From assembly GCA_028877215.1 (NCBI GenBank), contig JAPPFJ010000026.1, positions 42,987-94,208 of the forward strand: a DNA stretch of 51,222 nt. Direction: 5' to 3'. The translations under genes were made by a program, and so were the position numbers. The stretch is from Gemmatimonadota bacterium (GTDB lineage: Bacteria > Latescibacterota > UBA2968 > GCA-2709665). How positions within the stretch are numbered: position 1 is the first letter of the stretch; each line of letters begins with the position of its first letter. Shown piece after piece: positions 24,321-34,287 of this stretch. Below the pieces are notes generated by a model. The model saw only the letters and a program-made list of their open reading frames with translations, was not told the DNA's origin and did no database searches.

Positions 24321-25286
24321 ATGCTAGATCAGATTCTTCAGCCCATACAGCCCCAGATCGAGCGATTCGAAAGGCGATTCACGGAGACGCTCGCTTCCGA
24401 TGTAAATCTGGTTCAGGCCATGGGCAGCCATATTCTGACGACGAAGGGAAAGATCATTCGTCCGGCCCTGTCACTGTTGACCGCGCAGGCCATCGGCCGA
24501 TGTTCCGACAGGGTGGTGGATGCGGCTGCCGGCATTGAAATCATCCATACGGCAACATTGATCCACGATGACGTCATCGACCTTGCCGACAAACGCCGGG
24601 GCGCGGAGGTTCTCAACCTGAGGTGGGGCAACAAAGCCGCCGTCCTGATGGGAGACTTTCTCCTGGCCAGGGCATTGCAACTTCTGGTCGGCCTCGACTC
24701 CATGGACGTCATGCGAGCCGCCACACGAGCAGTGAGTCGGATGATCGAGGGTGAAATACTGGAAGTGGAAAGCGGAAACGACGCGGAGGCCGCACGCTAT
24801 TTTAAAATGATCGACAAGAAGACCGCATCGCTGATGGCCCTTGCCTGCGAGGTTGGCGCCATTCTGGGGGGCGGCACCCCCGAGCAGGTCTCCCGGATGT
24901 CCACGTTCGGACAGGACGTGGGAATCGCCTTCCAGATTACCGACGATCTCCTGGACTTCATTGGCGACGAAGCGTCTCTCGGCAAGCCGGTCGGGACCGA
25001 CGTACGGGAGAGAAAACTGACGTTGCCGCTGATTCGCGCGCTGGCCAATTGTCCCAACGGCGATGCCGAATCGATCCAGGCAAAGGTGCGGAACGGCATA
25101 GAATCCGATGCGGAACTCGAGGAAGTATTCCGCTTCGTCAGGCGTTACGACGGTATCGAGGCCGCCCGCCAGGAAGCGCGGGAATACGCATCCTCCGGTC
25201 TGAAGAGTCTGGCGGAGCTGAAGTCGTCGGAAGCGCGAAATGCGCTGGAACTCGCTGTAAGACACGTGGTCGACCGGCAGAAGTAG
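24321..25286 (+). CDS. Polyprenyl diphosphate synthase (trans-isoprenyl transferase)
   Basis: A 321-aa synthase that elongates allylic diphosphates with isopentenyl diphosphate, for quinone side chains or cell-wall carrier lipid precursors. The two aspartate-rich motifs are intact: DDVID at 83-87 and DDLLD at 208-212. Lys and Arg in KGKIIRP bind the diphosphate. The length fits IspB-type long-chain enzymes; the residues before the first Asp motif (HTATLIH) lack bulky aromatics, which fits a long product. ATG at 24321 lacks a good ribosome-binding site; the upstream TTG in frame lies inside the -35 box and is rejected. Product chain length is not certain. Confidence 0.92.
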   Translation: MLDQILQPIQPQIERFERRFTETLASDVNLVQAMGSHILTTKGKIIRPALSLLTAQAIGRCSDRVVDAAAGIEIIHTATLIHDDVIDLADKRRGAEVLNLRWGNKAAVLMGDFLLARALQLLVGLDSMDVMRAATRAVSRMIEGEILEVESGNDAEAARYFKMIDKKTASLMALACEVGAILGGGTPEQVSRMSTFGQDVGIAFQITDDLLDFIGDEASLGKPVGTDVRERKLTLPLIRALANCPNGDAESIQAKVRNGIESDAELEEVFRFVRRYDGIEAARQEAREYASSGLKSLAELKSSEARNALELAVRHVVDRQK

Positions 25287-25371
25287 ACCGTCGTTACTTG
25301 AGGAACAACATTGTCGCCCGACGCCACTCCGTACCCGGAGCCGTCGCGTTTAAAGGAGTCAAGATTCAATA

Positions 25372-27924
25372 ATGAAACGAGACAACCTGCGCATTCTGAT
25401 CATCCTCGCTTCAATCCTGCTGGCCGTGTATTACCTCTTTCCAACGTACCGGTACTACTTCGACCCGCCTTCGGATCCCGACAGACTCGAAGCCGCCAAA
25501 AGGGAAGCCGTCAACCTGGGGCTGGATCTTCAGGGCGGCATCCATCTGGTACTTGAGGTGGATCCGACCGGACTCACGGAAGACGAGCGGACGGACGTCG
25601 TCGATCGCGTCAAGGAGATCATCACCAACCGGGTGGATCAGTTCGGTGTGGCCGAACCCATTATCCACCGGGAGGGCGAGTGGCGGATCGTGGTTGAACT
25701 TCCCGGCGTTCAGGACGTGGAGCGCGCCAAGAATCTCATTCAGACGCAGGCCCGGCTCGAGTTCAAAATCCTCGCTCCCGTAACCGACCGCTTTGGCCTG
25801 ATCGACAAAATCGAATCGCGCCTGGCCGCTCGGGCCGGAGAAGACTCGACAAGACGGGACGCAGCCGGCCTTTTCGAGGAAGAGGCCGAAGATGAAAAAC
25901 CGTCGATCAAACGGTACGTACTCTCACTGGGAGAAGATCTGATTGTTCCCGCCGACAGAATACAGACCGTAAAGGCCCTGCTGTTCGAAGATCCTGAAAT
26001 CCAGGGGCTTATTCCGGACGATGCCCAGTTCCTGTGGGGAAACGAAGTGGAGGAATTCGGAGATGGACAGAAGTACCGCCGCCTCTACTTTCTGTACAAG
26101 CGCATCGAAATGACCGGCGAAATCGTCCAGGACGCAAAAGTGACCAAGGGTCAGAGTTTCGAAAACGCAGGGCAGCCCATCATCAACTTCACCACAACCA
26201 ACGACGGTATCAAGCTCTTCTCCCGGGTGACAGGCGCCCACCTGGAAGAACGCATGGCCATCATTCTCGATGACCAGGTTTACTCGGCGCCGACCATTCG
26301 CGCCAAGATTCGCGACGGACGGTCCATTATCGAAGGCAGTGGAGACCTGGAGGAAGCGAAAGACCTGGCCATTGTCTTACGGGCGGGCGCCCTTCCTGCC
26401 AACGCGCCTATCGTAGAAGACCGGACCGTCGGTCCTTCGCTCGGAAGGGACTCCATCGAGCAGGGGCGGAAGGCCGCCCTGATCGGACTGGCCATCGTAA
26501 TGGTGTTCATGATACTCTATTACGGCCTTTCCGGGATCGTCGCGAACTTTGCGTTGTTCCTGAATCTCGTGTTCGTGATGGCGGTCCTCGCCGGGTTTGG
26601 CGGGACACTCACTCTGCCCGGAATCGCCGGTATCATCCTGACCATCGGTATGGCCGTCGACGCCAACGTGCTCATCTTCGAGCGTGTCCGCGAAGAGTTG
26701 CGTAACGGCAAGACCGTCCGTGTCGCCGTGGAAGACGGATACGGCAGAGCGCTGCTCACCATTGTCGACGCCAACATTACCACGATCATCACCGCCGTCG
26801 TACTCTACCAGTTCGGTACGGGTCCCATCCGGGGCTTCGCACTGACGCTGATGGTCGGCATCCTCTGCAGTATGTACACCGCACTGTTCGTCACCCGAAC
26901 CCTCTTCAATATTGCAATCAATCGCTGGCAACTCACCTCCATCAGCATCGGCAGACTGACCGTATTCCGTCGTCCTTCGTTCGACTTTCTCAGCCTGCGC
27001 AAACCGGCATTCGTTCTGTCGGCGTTTCTTATACTGATCGGAGTGGGCTCCACGATTACGAAGGGGGGCTACAACCTTGGCATCGACTTCGCGGGCGGCA
27101 CGCTGCTGGAGCTGCACTTCAATCCTCCGGTTGAGGTCGCGAATTTGAGGGATGCCCTGCAGGACGTCGACGTCAAGGGTGAAAGACGAGACCTCAGACA
27201 CAGCGAAATCAAGGTCTTCGGCCCGGCATCCGATATACTCATTCGCGTTGAGGAAGAAGCGGAAGGAACAGTCACGGCGGATGCCATAAAAAACACGCTC
27301 AAAACGGAATTCGGGTCCAGCATTCCCGATCCAACACAGTGGCTGCGGCGCCAGGAGGCGGTTGGGCCCAAAATCGGCAGCGAACTCAAACAGAATGCGG
27401 TAAATGCCATCCTCGTCTCTCTGGTTCTGATCGTCTTTTACATCTGGTGGCGCTTCAAGCAGATTCAGTTCGGCATTGCCGCCGTGGTGGCGCTTTTCCA
27501 CGACGTCCTGATCACCCTGGGCGTGTTTTCCCTGATGGATAAAGAGATATCTCTCGCCATCGTGGCAGCGCTGCTTACGATCGTCGGATACTCTCTGAAC
27601 GATACCATTGTGGTCTACGACCGCATCCGTGAGAATCGAAGGCTCTACCGCCGAGACAGTTCGGCTGAGGTCATCAACCGGAGTATCAATGAAAGCCTGA
27701 ATCGTACCGTTCTCACCTCCGGTACAACGTTGCTCGTTGTCCTGGGCCTGCTTCTCCTGGGTGGGGAGGTCATTCGCGACTTTGCTTTCGCTCTGATGAT
27801 CGGGGTAATTATAGGAACCTACTCTTCCTCGTTCGTGGCCAGTCCGCTGGTGCTGGTCTGGCAGAATGCCCTCGATCGACGGAAGGAGACCGCGGTCGCC
27901 TCCGCGCGTCGTGCGAGAGCATAA
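25372..27924 (+). CDS. secDF: Protein translocase subunit SecDF, fused
   Basis: An 850-aa fusion of SecD and SecF, which uses the proton gradient to assist late steps of SecYEG export. The SecD half has an N-terminal membrane helix, a periplasmic domain with GLDLQGGIHL (about residues 43-52) and six-helix bundle with GMAVDANVLIFERVREE. The SecF half, from about residue 530, has GIDFAGGTLLEL and GYSLNDTIVVYDRIREN. Fusion is usual in Bacteroidota relatives and Firmicutes. ATG at 25372 has AAAGGAG about 14 bases upstream, rather far. It follows the polyprenyl synthase gene by 85 bases and ends at a bidirectional terminator. Confidence 0.97.
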   Translation: MKRDNLRILIILASILLAVYYLFPTYRYYFDPPSDPDRLEAAKREAVNLGLDLQGGIHLVLEVDPTGLTEDERTDVVDRVKEIITNRVDQFGVAEPIIHREGEWRIVVELPGVQDVERAKNLIQTQARLEFKILAPVTDRFGLIDKIESRLAARAGEDSTRRDAAGLFEEEAEDEKPSIKRYVLSLGEDLIVPADRIQTVKALLFEDPEIQGLIPDDAQFLWGNEVEEFGDGQKYRRLYFLYKRIEMTGEIVQDAKVTKGQSFENAGQPIINFTTTNDGIKLFSRVTGAHLEERMAIILDDQVYSAPTIRAKIRDGRSIIEGSGDLEEAKDLAIVLRAGALPANAPIVEDRTVGPSLGRDSIEQGRKAALIGLAIVMVFMILYYGLSGIVANFALFLNLVFVMAVLAGFGGTLTLPGIAGIILTIGMAVDANVLIFERVREELRNGKTVRVAVEDGYGRALLTIVDANITTIITAVVLYQFGTGPIRGFALTLMVGILCSMYTALFVTRTLFNIAINRWQLTSISIGRLTVFRRPSFDFLSLRKPAFVLSAFLILIGVGSTITKGGYNLGIDFAGGTLLELHFNPPVEVANLRDALQDVDVKGERRDLRHSEIKVFGPASDILIRVEEEAEGTVTADAIKNTLKTEFGSSIPDPTQWLRRQEAVGPKIGSELKQNAVNAILVSLVLIVFYIWWRFKQIQFGIAAVVALFHDVLITLGVFSLMDKEISLAIVAALLTIVGYSLNDTIVVYDRIRENRRLYRRDSSAEVINRSINESLNRTVLTSGTTLLVVLGLLLLGGEVIRDFAFALMIGVIIGTYSSSFVASPLVLVWQNALDRRKETAVASARRARA

Positions 27925-27948
27925 CGAGGCAATCCCAACCGTAGTGAA

Positions 27949-27977
27949 GAAGCCCGGCGAGACTATCGCCGGGCTTC
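27949..27977. terminator. Bidirectional terminator between secDF and the PBP gene
   Basis: GAAGCCCGGCGA and TCGCCGGGCTTC form a perfect 12-bp stem with a 5-base loop between two converging genes. T tracts are short on both sides (TCTCTGTTG on plus, TTCACT on minus). Confidence 0.75.
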
Positions 27978-28037
27978 TCTGTTGTCCTTCCGACCCATGT
28001 CTCACTGCCAGGTCGGGGCGCGGACCGTACTCATTCA

Positions 28038-30212
28038 CTAAAACTGATATGCTCTCTTCGCGTTCTCACGATCCTGTTTCTTCAGGCCCGGAGTTCTGAC
28101 CACCGCCGCCGTATGGTCCGGACAGGGAGACGTGGGCTCGGATCCGGGCACGAACACTTCTTCCAGGCGGTTCGGACAATACATCGACGCCACCTCGAAC
28201 GTATCGCCGCATACCTCCAACTGAGCGACCCCCGGCGGCAACTCGAATTCCTCACTGGACAAACCCAGTTTCTCATGTGCTTTCTTCATGAATTTCGCCC
28301 ATACCGGCAATGCTACCGCCGCGCCCGACATCCGGCTTCCCAGCGAGACCCGATAGTCGTCGAACCCTACCCACACGCCGGCCACGATCTGCGGCGTGAA
28401 GCCTACAAACCACGCGTCCGCGAAGTTCTGGGTGGTACCCGTTTTTCCTGCCGCCGGCCGCCGAAACCCGTAGTGCGATCGTGCGCCCGTACCGGTGCCG
28501 CGCCAGACACCCTTGGGGGTCTGCTTATACATATCCATTACAGACCGGAGCAGGCTCGTCGCCACAGCGGCCGCCTCCGCACTGAGCGCCTCCTGCTCTC
28601 TGCCCTGAACCCGGCTTTCAATGACGTTGCCGTCCTTGTCCGTGATCTTAAGGATGGCAACCGGCTCCACGCGGATGCCTCCGTTGGGGAACGTGCCGTA
28701 GGCGGATACGAGGTCGATCAGTTTCACTTCACTTGTACCCATACCGAGGGACTTTACGGCCCTGATCCTGCTCGCAATTCCCATTCGCTTCGCCTGGCGC
28801 ACCGCGGTACGGGGTCCGATATCTTCCAGAATCTTCGTGGTCACCACATTCCTCGACATGGCGAGACCTTCCCGCATCGTCATCCAGCCCAGAAACTTCC
28901 GATCGTAGTTCTGCGGCCGCCACAGGCTGCCGTCAAACATCTCTACGGTAACGGCCGTGTCCGGATAGCGGCGCGTGGCCGGGATCTTTTGTGCAACTGC
29001 GGACGCGTAGATGATGGGCTTGAATGCCGATCCGGGCTGGCGCAGCGCCTGAACCGCCCGGTTGAACTTGGTCTCGGTGAAATCGCGTCCGCCGACCATG
29101 GCCAGAATGTGCCCGGTGCGGGTGTCCATGGCGACCAGGGCTCCCTGTACCACGGTAGCCCTGAGCGTGTCTTCCAGGGTGTTGATTCCGGCCCAGAAAG
29201 CCGAATCCGGCCGGCTCCACCGTCGTTTCGCATCTACCCGTTTCTGTACACTTTTCAGGTGGTTCAGCAGGGTCTCCTCCGCGATTGACTGGATTCTGCT
29301 GTCCACTGTCGAATAGACCGAAGCGCCGTCCTTGTACAGGAGATTCCAACCGTAATTCACCTCCAGATACCGTCGGATGTACTCCGTGAAATACGGCGCT
29401 TCACCGATCTCTTCATCCCTGGCATCTTTCAGGACAATTGGTTGCTGCGTCGAAGAAAGGTACTGCGCCTGAGTGATTCGACCCGTGCTTCGCATCAATC
29501 GAAGGACCAGGTCGCGCCGGTCTCTGGCCCGCCGGGGATGGTTGATTGGCGAGTAGAAATACGGTCCTCTCAGCAGACCGACCAGCAGCGCGCACTCCTC
29601 CAGCGTCAAATCCCCGGCGTCTTTGCCGAAAAAACGCTCTGCCGCGGACTGAAGACCGTATGCGCCGTTGCCGAACAGGACCTTGTTGAAATATATCTCG
29701 ATAATTTCACGTTTCGTATACGTCCGTTCGAGCAGCACGGCTGTCAACTGTTCCTTCACCTTGCGTGTCCACGTCTGTTTCTGATCGAGAAACAGGTTCC
29801 GGGCGAGTTGCTGCGTTATCGTGCTGGCGCCGTGGCCCTTGAGGCTGCCCTCCTGCGTCAGATTGCGCAAGACGGCGCGAAAAATATCGGGAAAACTCAC
29901 GCCCCAGTGACGCCAGAAGAGCTGATCCTCGGTCGCGGTCAGCGCCGAGATGGCGGCTTCAGGTATCTGATTGTAAGTTATCGGCACCCGGTTCTCGACC
30001 CAGAACCGCTTCAATACCGCGCCGTCGGCTGCAATGATGCGGGTGGTGCGCGCCGGCTCCACCTCCTCCAACTGCGCGAAAGAAGGCAACTCGTCCTTGA
30101 AACGAAGTACCACCCCTCCCGCGACGCCGGCGTAAACCAGCACACATATGCCGCAATAGAGCAGCATCCGGCGCACGTAGTATCTCAACACCCTGTTGAT
30201 CCTGAACCTCAT
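28038..30212 (-). CDS. mrcA: Class A penicillin-binding protein 1A (transglycosylase/transpeptidase)
   Basis: A 724-aa bifunctional peptidoglycan synthase. A single N-terminal membrane helix (about 15-36) anchors it. The GT51 glycosyltransferase has catalytic Glu95 (TATEDQLFWRHWG) and the GASTITQQLARN motif. The transpeptidase has Ser395-x-x-Lys398 (GSAFKP), SRN 453-455 and KTG 590-592, so both activities should be intact. ATG at 30212 has AGGTGG 6 bases upstream. It lies downstream of valS, with a family 2 repeat fragment filling the 106-base gap, and may be read from that long transcript. Confidence 0.96.
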   Translation of the reverse strand: MRFRINRVLRYYVRRMLLYCGICVLVYAGVAGGVVLRFKDELPSFAQLEEVEPARTTRIIAADGAVLKRFWVENRVPITYNQIPEAAISALTATEDQLFWRHWGVSFPDIFRAVLRNLTQEGSLKGHGASTITQQLARNLFLDQKQTWTRKVKEQLTAVLLERTYTKREIIEIYFNKVLFGNGAYGLQSAAERFFGKDAGDLTLEECALLVGLLRGPYFYSPINHPRRARDRRDLVLRLMRSTGRITQAQYLSSTQQPIVLKDARDEEIGEAPYFTEYIRRYLEVNYGWNLLYKDGASVYSTVDSRIQSIAEETLLNHLKSVQKRVDAKRRWSRPDSAFWAGINTLEDTLRATVVQGALVAMDTRTGHILAMVGGRDFTETKFNRAVQALRQPGSAFKPIIYASAVAQKIPATRRYPDTAVTVEMFDGSLWRPQNYDRKFLGWMTMREGLAMSRNVVTTKILEDIGPRTAVRQAKRMGIASRIRAVKSLGMGTSEVKLIDLVSAYGTFPNGGIRVEPVAILKITDKDGNVIESRVQGREQEALSAEAAAVATSLLRSVMDMYKQTPKGVWRGTGTGARSHYGFRRPAAGKTGTTQNFADAWFVGFTPQIVAGVWVGFDDYRVSLGSRMSGAAVALPVWAKFMKKAHEKLGLSSEEFELPPGVAQLEVCGDTFEVASMYCPNRLEEVFVPGSEPTSPCPDHTAAVVRTPGLKKQDRENAKRAYQF

Positions 30213-30243
30213 GGGTTTCCACCTGACCGGATCGCGTCACCCC

Positions 30244-30308
30244 TTGAAGCTGTCTTAAAATTTCCAGCAGTCTTCGCGCAGCGACGCGCGCCAGACAGGC
30301 CGTTGGTG
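30244..30308 (+). repeat. MITE-like repeat family 2, partial copy
   Basis: About 65 bases starting TTGAAGCTGTCTTAAAATTT and continuing with CCAGCAGTCTTCGCGC match one end of the family 2 element. Similarity fades before the valS stop codon at 30319, so only one end is present. Confidence 0.75.
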
Positions 30309-30318
30309 TCGGTGCGCG

Positions 30319-33003
30319 TCATGACGTTACCACGGCGAGATTCTCGTTCAACCTGCCGAGCGCACTCAGGTATTGCGCGTGGCGCCCCTTTTCCTTTTCG
30401 ACAACCTCCGGGGGCGCATTGTTCAGAAATCCTGAGTTACCGAGTTTCCTGTCCAGCCCGCCGAGCAGCGTCTCCAGCTTCTCGATCTCCTTTCGCAGAC
30501 GCTGCCGCTCAACTTCCAGATCGATGAGCCCATGCAAGGGCACGTAGACTTCAACGTCCTTCAATACCGCGCTGGCGGAAGCAGGGGGCCTGACGACGTC
30601 TGCGCCGATGCGAAGATCCCCCACCCTGGCAAGCGTTCGTAGATAGATCTCGAAACGGTTCAGGATGTCCCCGGTTTCCGGCGAATCTACCTTCAGGTGG
30701 ACGTCCGCGCGTCTGCCTGGCGGCACCCGCATCGTACCGCGAATATTCCGTACAGCACCCACCACCGCCTGAATGAACGCCATCTCCCGTTCCGCCGCGT
30801 CGTCGAGTCGACTCTGGTCCGCCTCCGGCCACCTTGCCACAATCAACGCCTCTCCTGAGTGCGGAAGCTGCTGCCAAAGCGCTTCGGAGATGAACGGCGC
30901 CATCGGATGTAGCAAACGCAGGGAACCTTCCAGAACGTGTACGAGCACGCTCCGCGTCATCATTCCCGCGTCCGGATTGCTTCCGTTCAGCCGCACCTTG
31001 GCGATTTCCAGGTACCAGTCGCAAAACGCGTTCCATACGAATTCGTAGAGGGACCTTGAAGCTTCGTCAAACCGATAGGCCTCAAGGGACTCCGTCACCG
31101 CGCGAACGGTGCGGTTGTACTGGCTGAGAATCCACCGGTCCGCGGGATCGTCGGCAGACGCCGGCGGCGACCCGCTCGCGAGTTCGTACCCATCCAGGTT
31201 CATCTGGACGAACCGCGCCGCATTCCAGACCTTGTTGCAGAAATTCCTGCAGGACTCCGTTATGGGTGAATCCTGCAGGCGGTTGTCCACGATGTCGGCG
31301 TCAAAACGAACGTCCTGCGAACTCCCGCACTGGTAGAGCAGCGACAGACGCGTCGCATCCGCACCGTACCGTTCGATCAGTTCCCTGGGATCGATCCCGG
31401 TACCCAGCGACTTGCTCATTCGCTTGCCGTCGCGCGTCTGGACGGTCGGATGAACAAGAACCGTTCCGAAAGGGATCTCATCCACGAACTCGACGGCCGT
31501 CATGATCATCCTTGCCACCCAGAGGTATAGAATATCCCTTCCGGTAATCATCAGATCGGTTGGATGGAACTCCTTCAAGTCATCGGCCTGCTCCGGCCAT
31601 CCCATGGTCGCGAAAGGCCAGAGTGCCGACGAAAACCAGGTGTCCAAAACGTCGGGATCCTGCACGAGTGACCGGCTGCCGCAGGCGTCGCAGACAACGG
31701 GCGCATCCACGCGAACCAGCACTTCCCCACAGTCCTCGCAGGTCCAGACCGGAATCCGGTGTCCCCACCAGATCTGACGGGAGATGCACCAGTCCTGGAT
31801 GTTCTCGAGCCACTCGACGGAATACGCCCGAAATCGGTCCGGTACGTACCTTATCTCTTTCTTTTTCAAGGCCGGCAGCGCCTGGTTCGCCAGTGACTTC
31901 ATGGCCAGAAACCACTGGTCCATCGGCAGCGGCTCGATGGACGTGCCACACTTGTCGTGGTGCGGCACCACGTGTTCGTAGTCCTCGGTCCGCTGGAGCA
32001 GTCCGGAATCCTCCAAAGCCGAAATCACGGCTTTTCGACAGGCGAACCGGTCCATACCGCTGAATGAGCCGGCGTCTCCGGTCATCTCCCCGCTGAATCC
32101 GATGACCTGGATCTCCTGCAACCCGTGTCGTAATCCGATTTCGTAATCATTCGGATCGTGTGCGGGCGTCACCTTAACCGCACCGCTGCCCATCTCGGGA
32201 TCCGCATAGCTGTCAGCAACAATCGGGATGGGGCGGTCTATCAACGGCAGCATGACGCGTTCACCGATTGCCCGCTGCCAGCGCCGGTCATCGGGATGTA
32301 CCGCCACGCCCGTGTCGCCCAGCATCGTCTCCGGGCGCGTCGTCGCAACCACCACGTCTGGCCCGCCGTCCACGCCGGGATACCGAATATGCCAGAGGTG
32401 CCCTTCGGTTTCCCGTTCCTCCACCTCCAGGTCCGAGATGACGGTTCCGCATCTCGGGCACCAGTTCACCATTCGCCTGCCGCGGTAGACCCATCCCCTC
32501 TCGTAGAACTTTACAAAGGCCGACAAAACCGCGCGGGCGTATCCGCGTTCCATCGTGTATCGCTCACGCCCCCAATCATAGCTGCAACCCATTTCCCGCA
32601 GCTGGTTGAGAATGGTTCCACCATATTCCCGTTTCCAGACCACGATCCGCTTTAACATCTCGTCCCGGCCGATGTCGTGGCGTCCCTTACAGTCCTCCTC
32701 GAACAACTGTTGCTCTACCTTCATCTGCGTAGCAATGCCCGCGTGGTCGGTGCCTGGCAGGCAGAGGGTTCGATGCCCGAGCATGCGCTTCCACCGCACC
32801 ACAGCATCATGGATTGCGTGCTGCAGCGCATGCCCCATGTGAAGCTCCCCGGTAACGTTCGGCGGGGGAATCGTGATGGAAAACGGCTTTCCGCCGGTCC
32901 GATATTCCGGCTTGAAATAGCCCTTTTCTTCCCAGAATGCGTACCATGTCTTCTCGACCGAACCAGGATCATATATTTTTTCCAACACGCCTTGCTGTCG
33001 CAT
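30319..33003 (-). CDS. valS: Valyl-tRNA synthetase
   Basis: An 894-aa class Ia synthetase that charges tRNA(Val). The HIGH-type motif HMGH is at 55-58 (PPPNVTGELHMGH), KMSKS appears as RMSKS (GKRMSKSLG), and the editing domain (TTRPETMLGDT, HPDDRRW) and C-terminal coiled-coil tRNA-binding arm are present. ATG at 33003 is chosen because the conserved N-terminus starts there; the longer frame to 33075 has no homology. No T-box or other leader structure is seen. It lies 76 bases after recO. Confidence 0.97.
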   Translation of the reverse strand: MRQQGVLEKIYDPGSVEKTWYAFWEEKGYFKPEYRTGGKPFSITIPPPNVTGELHMGHALQHAIHDAVVRWKRMLGHRTLCLPGTDHAGIATQMKVEQQLFEEDCKGRHDIGRDEMLKRIVVWKREYGGTILNQLREMGCSYDWGRERYTMERGYARAVLSAFVKFYERGWVYRGRRMVNWCPRCGTVISDLEVEERETEGHLWHIRYPGVDGGPDVVVATTRPETMLGDTGVAVHPDDRRWQRAIGERVMLPLIDRPIPIVADSYADPEMGSGAVKVTPAHDPNDYEIGLRHGLQEIQVIGFSGEMTGDAGSFSGMDRFACRKAVISALEDSGLLQRTEDYEHVVPHHDKCGTSIEPLPMDQWFLAMKSLANQALPALKKKEIRYVPDRFRAYSVEWLENIQDWCISRQIWWGHRIPVWTCEDCGEVLVRVDAPVVCDACGSRSLVQDPDVLDTWFSSALWPFATMGWPEQADDLKEFHPTDLMITGRDILYLWVARMIMTAVEFVDEIPFGTVLVHPTVQTRDGKRMSKSLGTGIDPRELIERYGADATRLSLLYQCGSSQDVRFDADIVDNRLQDSPITESCRNFCNKVWNAARFVQMNLDGYELASGSPPASADDPADRWILSQYNRTVRAVTESLEAYRFDEASRSLYEFVWNAFCDWYLEIAKVRLNGSNPDAGMMTRSVLVHVLEGSLRLLHPMAPFISEALWQQLPHSGEALIVARWPEADQSRLDDAAEREMAFIQAVVGAVRNIRGTMRVPPGRRADVHLKVDSPETGDILNRFEIYLRTLARVGDLRIGADVVRPPASASAVLKDVEVYVPLHGLIDLEVERQRLRKEIEKLETLLGGLDRKLGNSGFLNNAPPEVVEKEKGRHAQYLSALGRLNENLAVVTS

Positions 33004-33079
33004 TCGGCTAACCCGTCCCTCTACCAAAAAAGGTTGAAGCAGATTGCATTTCCAGATACGGCACGCCGCCGACACCTCG

Positions 33080-33862
33080 TCAACTGCCGTAAGAAGCAGA
33101 TGCCCCTTCCGCAGCCAGCAGACGATTCAGAAAGTCCAGTGACTTGACCTGGCCCCGGTTTTCAATGTGGCGCCACAAGAAACCGCGCAGCACACGACGC
33201 GCTTCCCCGGTATCGACCGCCCGGAAACCACTGTCGTCGATTCGGTCCGCACGTGCCGTCTGGAGGTGTTCCAGGTAACGAATGGTCGCCATTGCAACTT
33301 CGATGCCCCCACGTTCGCAACGGCCGCAGACCGTACCGCCGCGCCCCGCGTCGAAACAGACCCTGTCACGGGTAATTCGCGAGCCGCACCCGACACATCC
33401 GCCCAGATGGGGACGATATCCCAGCATCGCCGCCGCCTTCAGCTGAAAGTACCAGAGCGGCAGTTCAACCGCCTCTTCCTCGACCGTTTCCATCCATCGA
33501 AGCGAGTCCAGGGTGACGCTGCAAAGAAGTGAATTCGGATCTTCTTCCGGCGTCAGACGATCCAGCAGATCACACACGGCGCTAGCGTAAGCCAGGCGGC
33601 GGTAAACCCGTTTCAGATCCTCAAAAGAATATAGAATGTCACCTTCGCTCAGAGTGTGCAGGTCTCTGTTTTCCCGGCTGTAGAAGACATATGCCCCCCA
33701 GGTTATCGGTTCCAAGCTGGCGCCGAACTTACTCCTGGGGCGCCGGGCGCCTTTGGCCACAACCCGCACCTTGCCGGCGTTCCGGGTATAGATGACCACC
33801 ACCTTGCTGCTTTCGCTCATCCTGTACCCGCGTAGAACCAGCCCTTCGGACTTCGAAATCAT
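33080..33862 (-). CDS. recO: DNA repair protein RecO
   Basis: A 260-aa mediator that helps load RecA on SSB-coated DNA with RecR. The N-terminal OB domain (SEGLVLRGYRMSESSKVV, GARRPRSKFGASLEP) and the Cys4 zinc finger (GGCVGCG and CGRCERGG) are visible. Its ATG overlaps the stop codon of the upstream FtsB-like gene (ATGA), so translation is coupled. Confidence 0.94.
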   Translation of the reverse strand: MISKSEGLVLRGYRMSESSKVVVIYTRNAGKVRVVAKGARRPRSKFGASLEPITWGAYVFYSRENRDLHTLSEGDILYSFEDLKRVYRRLAYASAVCDLLDRLTPEEDPNSLLCSVTLDSLRWMETVEEEAVELPLWYFQLKAAAMLGYRPHLGGCVGCGSRITRDRVCFDAGRGGTVCGRCERGGIEVAMATIRYLEHLQTARADRIDDSGFRAVDTGEARRVLRGFLWRHIENRGQVKSLDFLNRLLAAEGASASYGS

Positions 33863-34206
33863 CTCCCGGTTACCGACGTCGGATCGGGCGCATCCGGGTA
33901 CACCATATAGACCTCTTCATTCTCTTTAATCATACCGTACCGCTCCCGAGCGATTTTCTCGATGATCGCCAGGTCGTTCTTCAGCATTTCGACCTCGGCC
34001 TCCAACCGACGGTTACCCGTCCTAACGGTTTCAATCTCACCGCGCATCTTTTCAATCTGCCGACTCCGTTCCCGAATCTGCAGATAACCGCTGTCTCCGG
34101 CGAAAAACAGGTAGACGAACCACAAGGCCGGCAGCATCCACAGGAATCGATACATGCGTCTGCGCGGCGCGTTCAGGAAATCCCGTTTTACTCTATAGAA
34201 TCTCAT
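33859..34206 (-). CDS. FtsB/DivIC-type septum formation protein
   Basis: A small 115-aa bitopic membrane protein of the FtsB/DivIC family, part of the divisome. A short basic cytoplasmic tail (RFYRVKRDF, RRR) precedes one membrane helix (about 19-36) and a periplasmic coiled coil (about 42-82), followed by the family feature ARERYGMIKENEEVY. ATG at 34206 is used; an in-frame ATG at 34155 would remove the basic tail and a longer start at 34254 has no support. It overlaps recO by 4 bases and lies 81 bases after proB, an unusual partner for a division gene. Confidence 0.85.
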   Translation of the reverse strand: MRFYRVKRDFLNAPRRRMYRFLWMLPALWFVYLFFAGDSGYLQIRERSRQIEKMRGEIETVRTGNRRLEAEVEMLKNDLAIIEKIARERYGMIKENEEVYMVYPDAPDPTSVTGR

Positions 34207-34287
34207 TCCGATAATTCCCGTTGAATTGTCGTGCCGCTGAAGAATGCGCGGCAAAGTTGCGGTGTCCGGGCGGGAGACACCACCACA

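Noticed and set aside
26377..28038. A 553-codon minus-strand frame antisense to secDF
   Set aside because: Shadow of secDF; composition is extremely Asp/Glu/Gln/His-rich without any domain, and the hairpin terminator at 27949-27977 falls inside it.
28113..29288. Long plus-strand frame antisense to the class A PBP gene
   Set aside because: No homology, and the minus strand has all PBP catalytic motifs.
34207..34254. Longer start for the FtsB-like gene
   Set aside because: The added 16 residues have no family match and the start codon lacks a ribosome-binding site.
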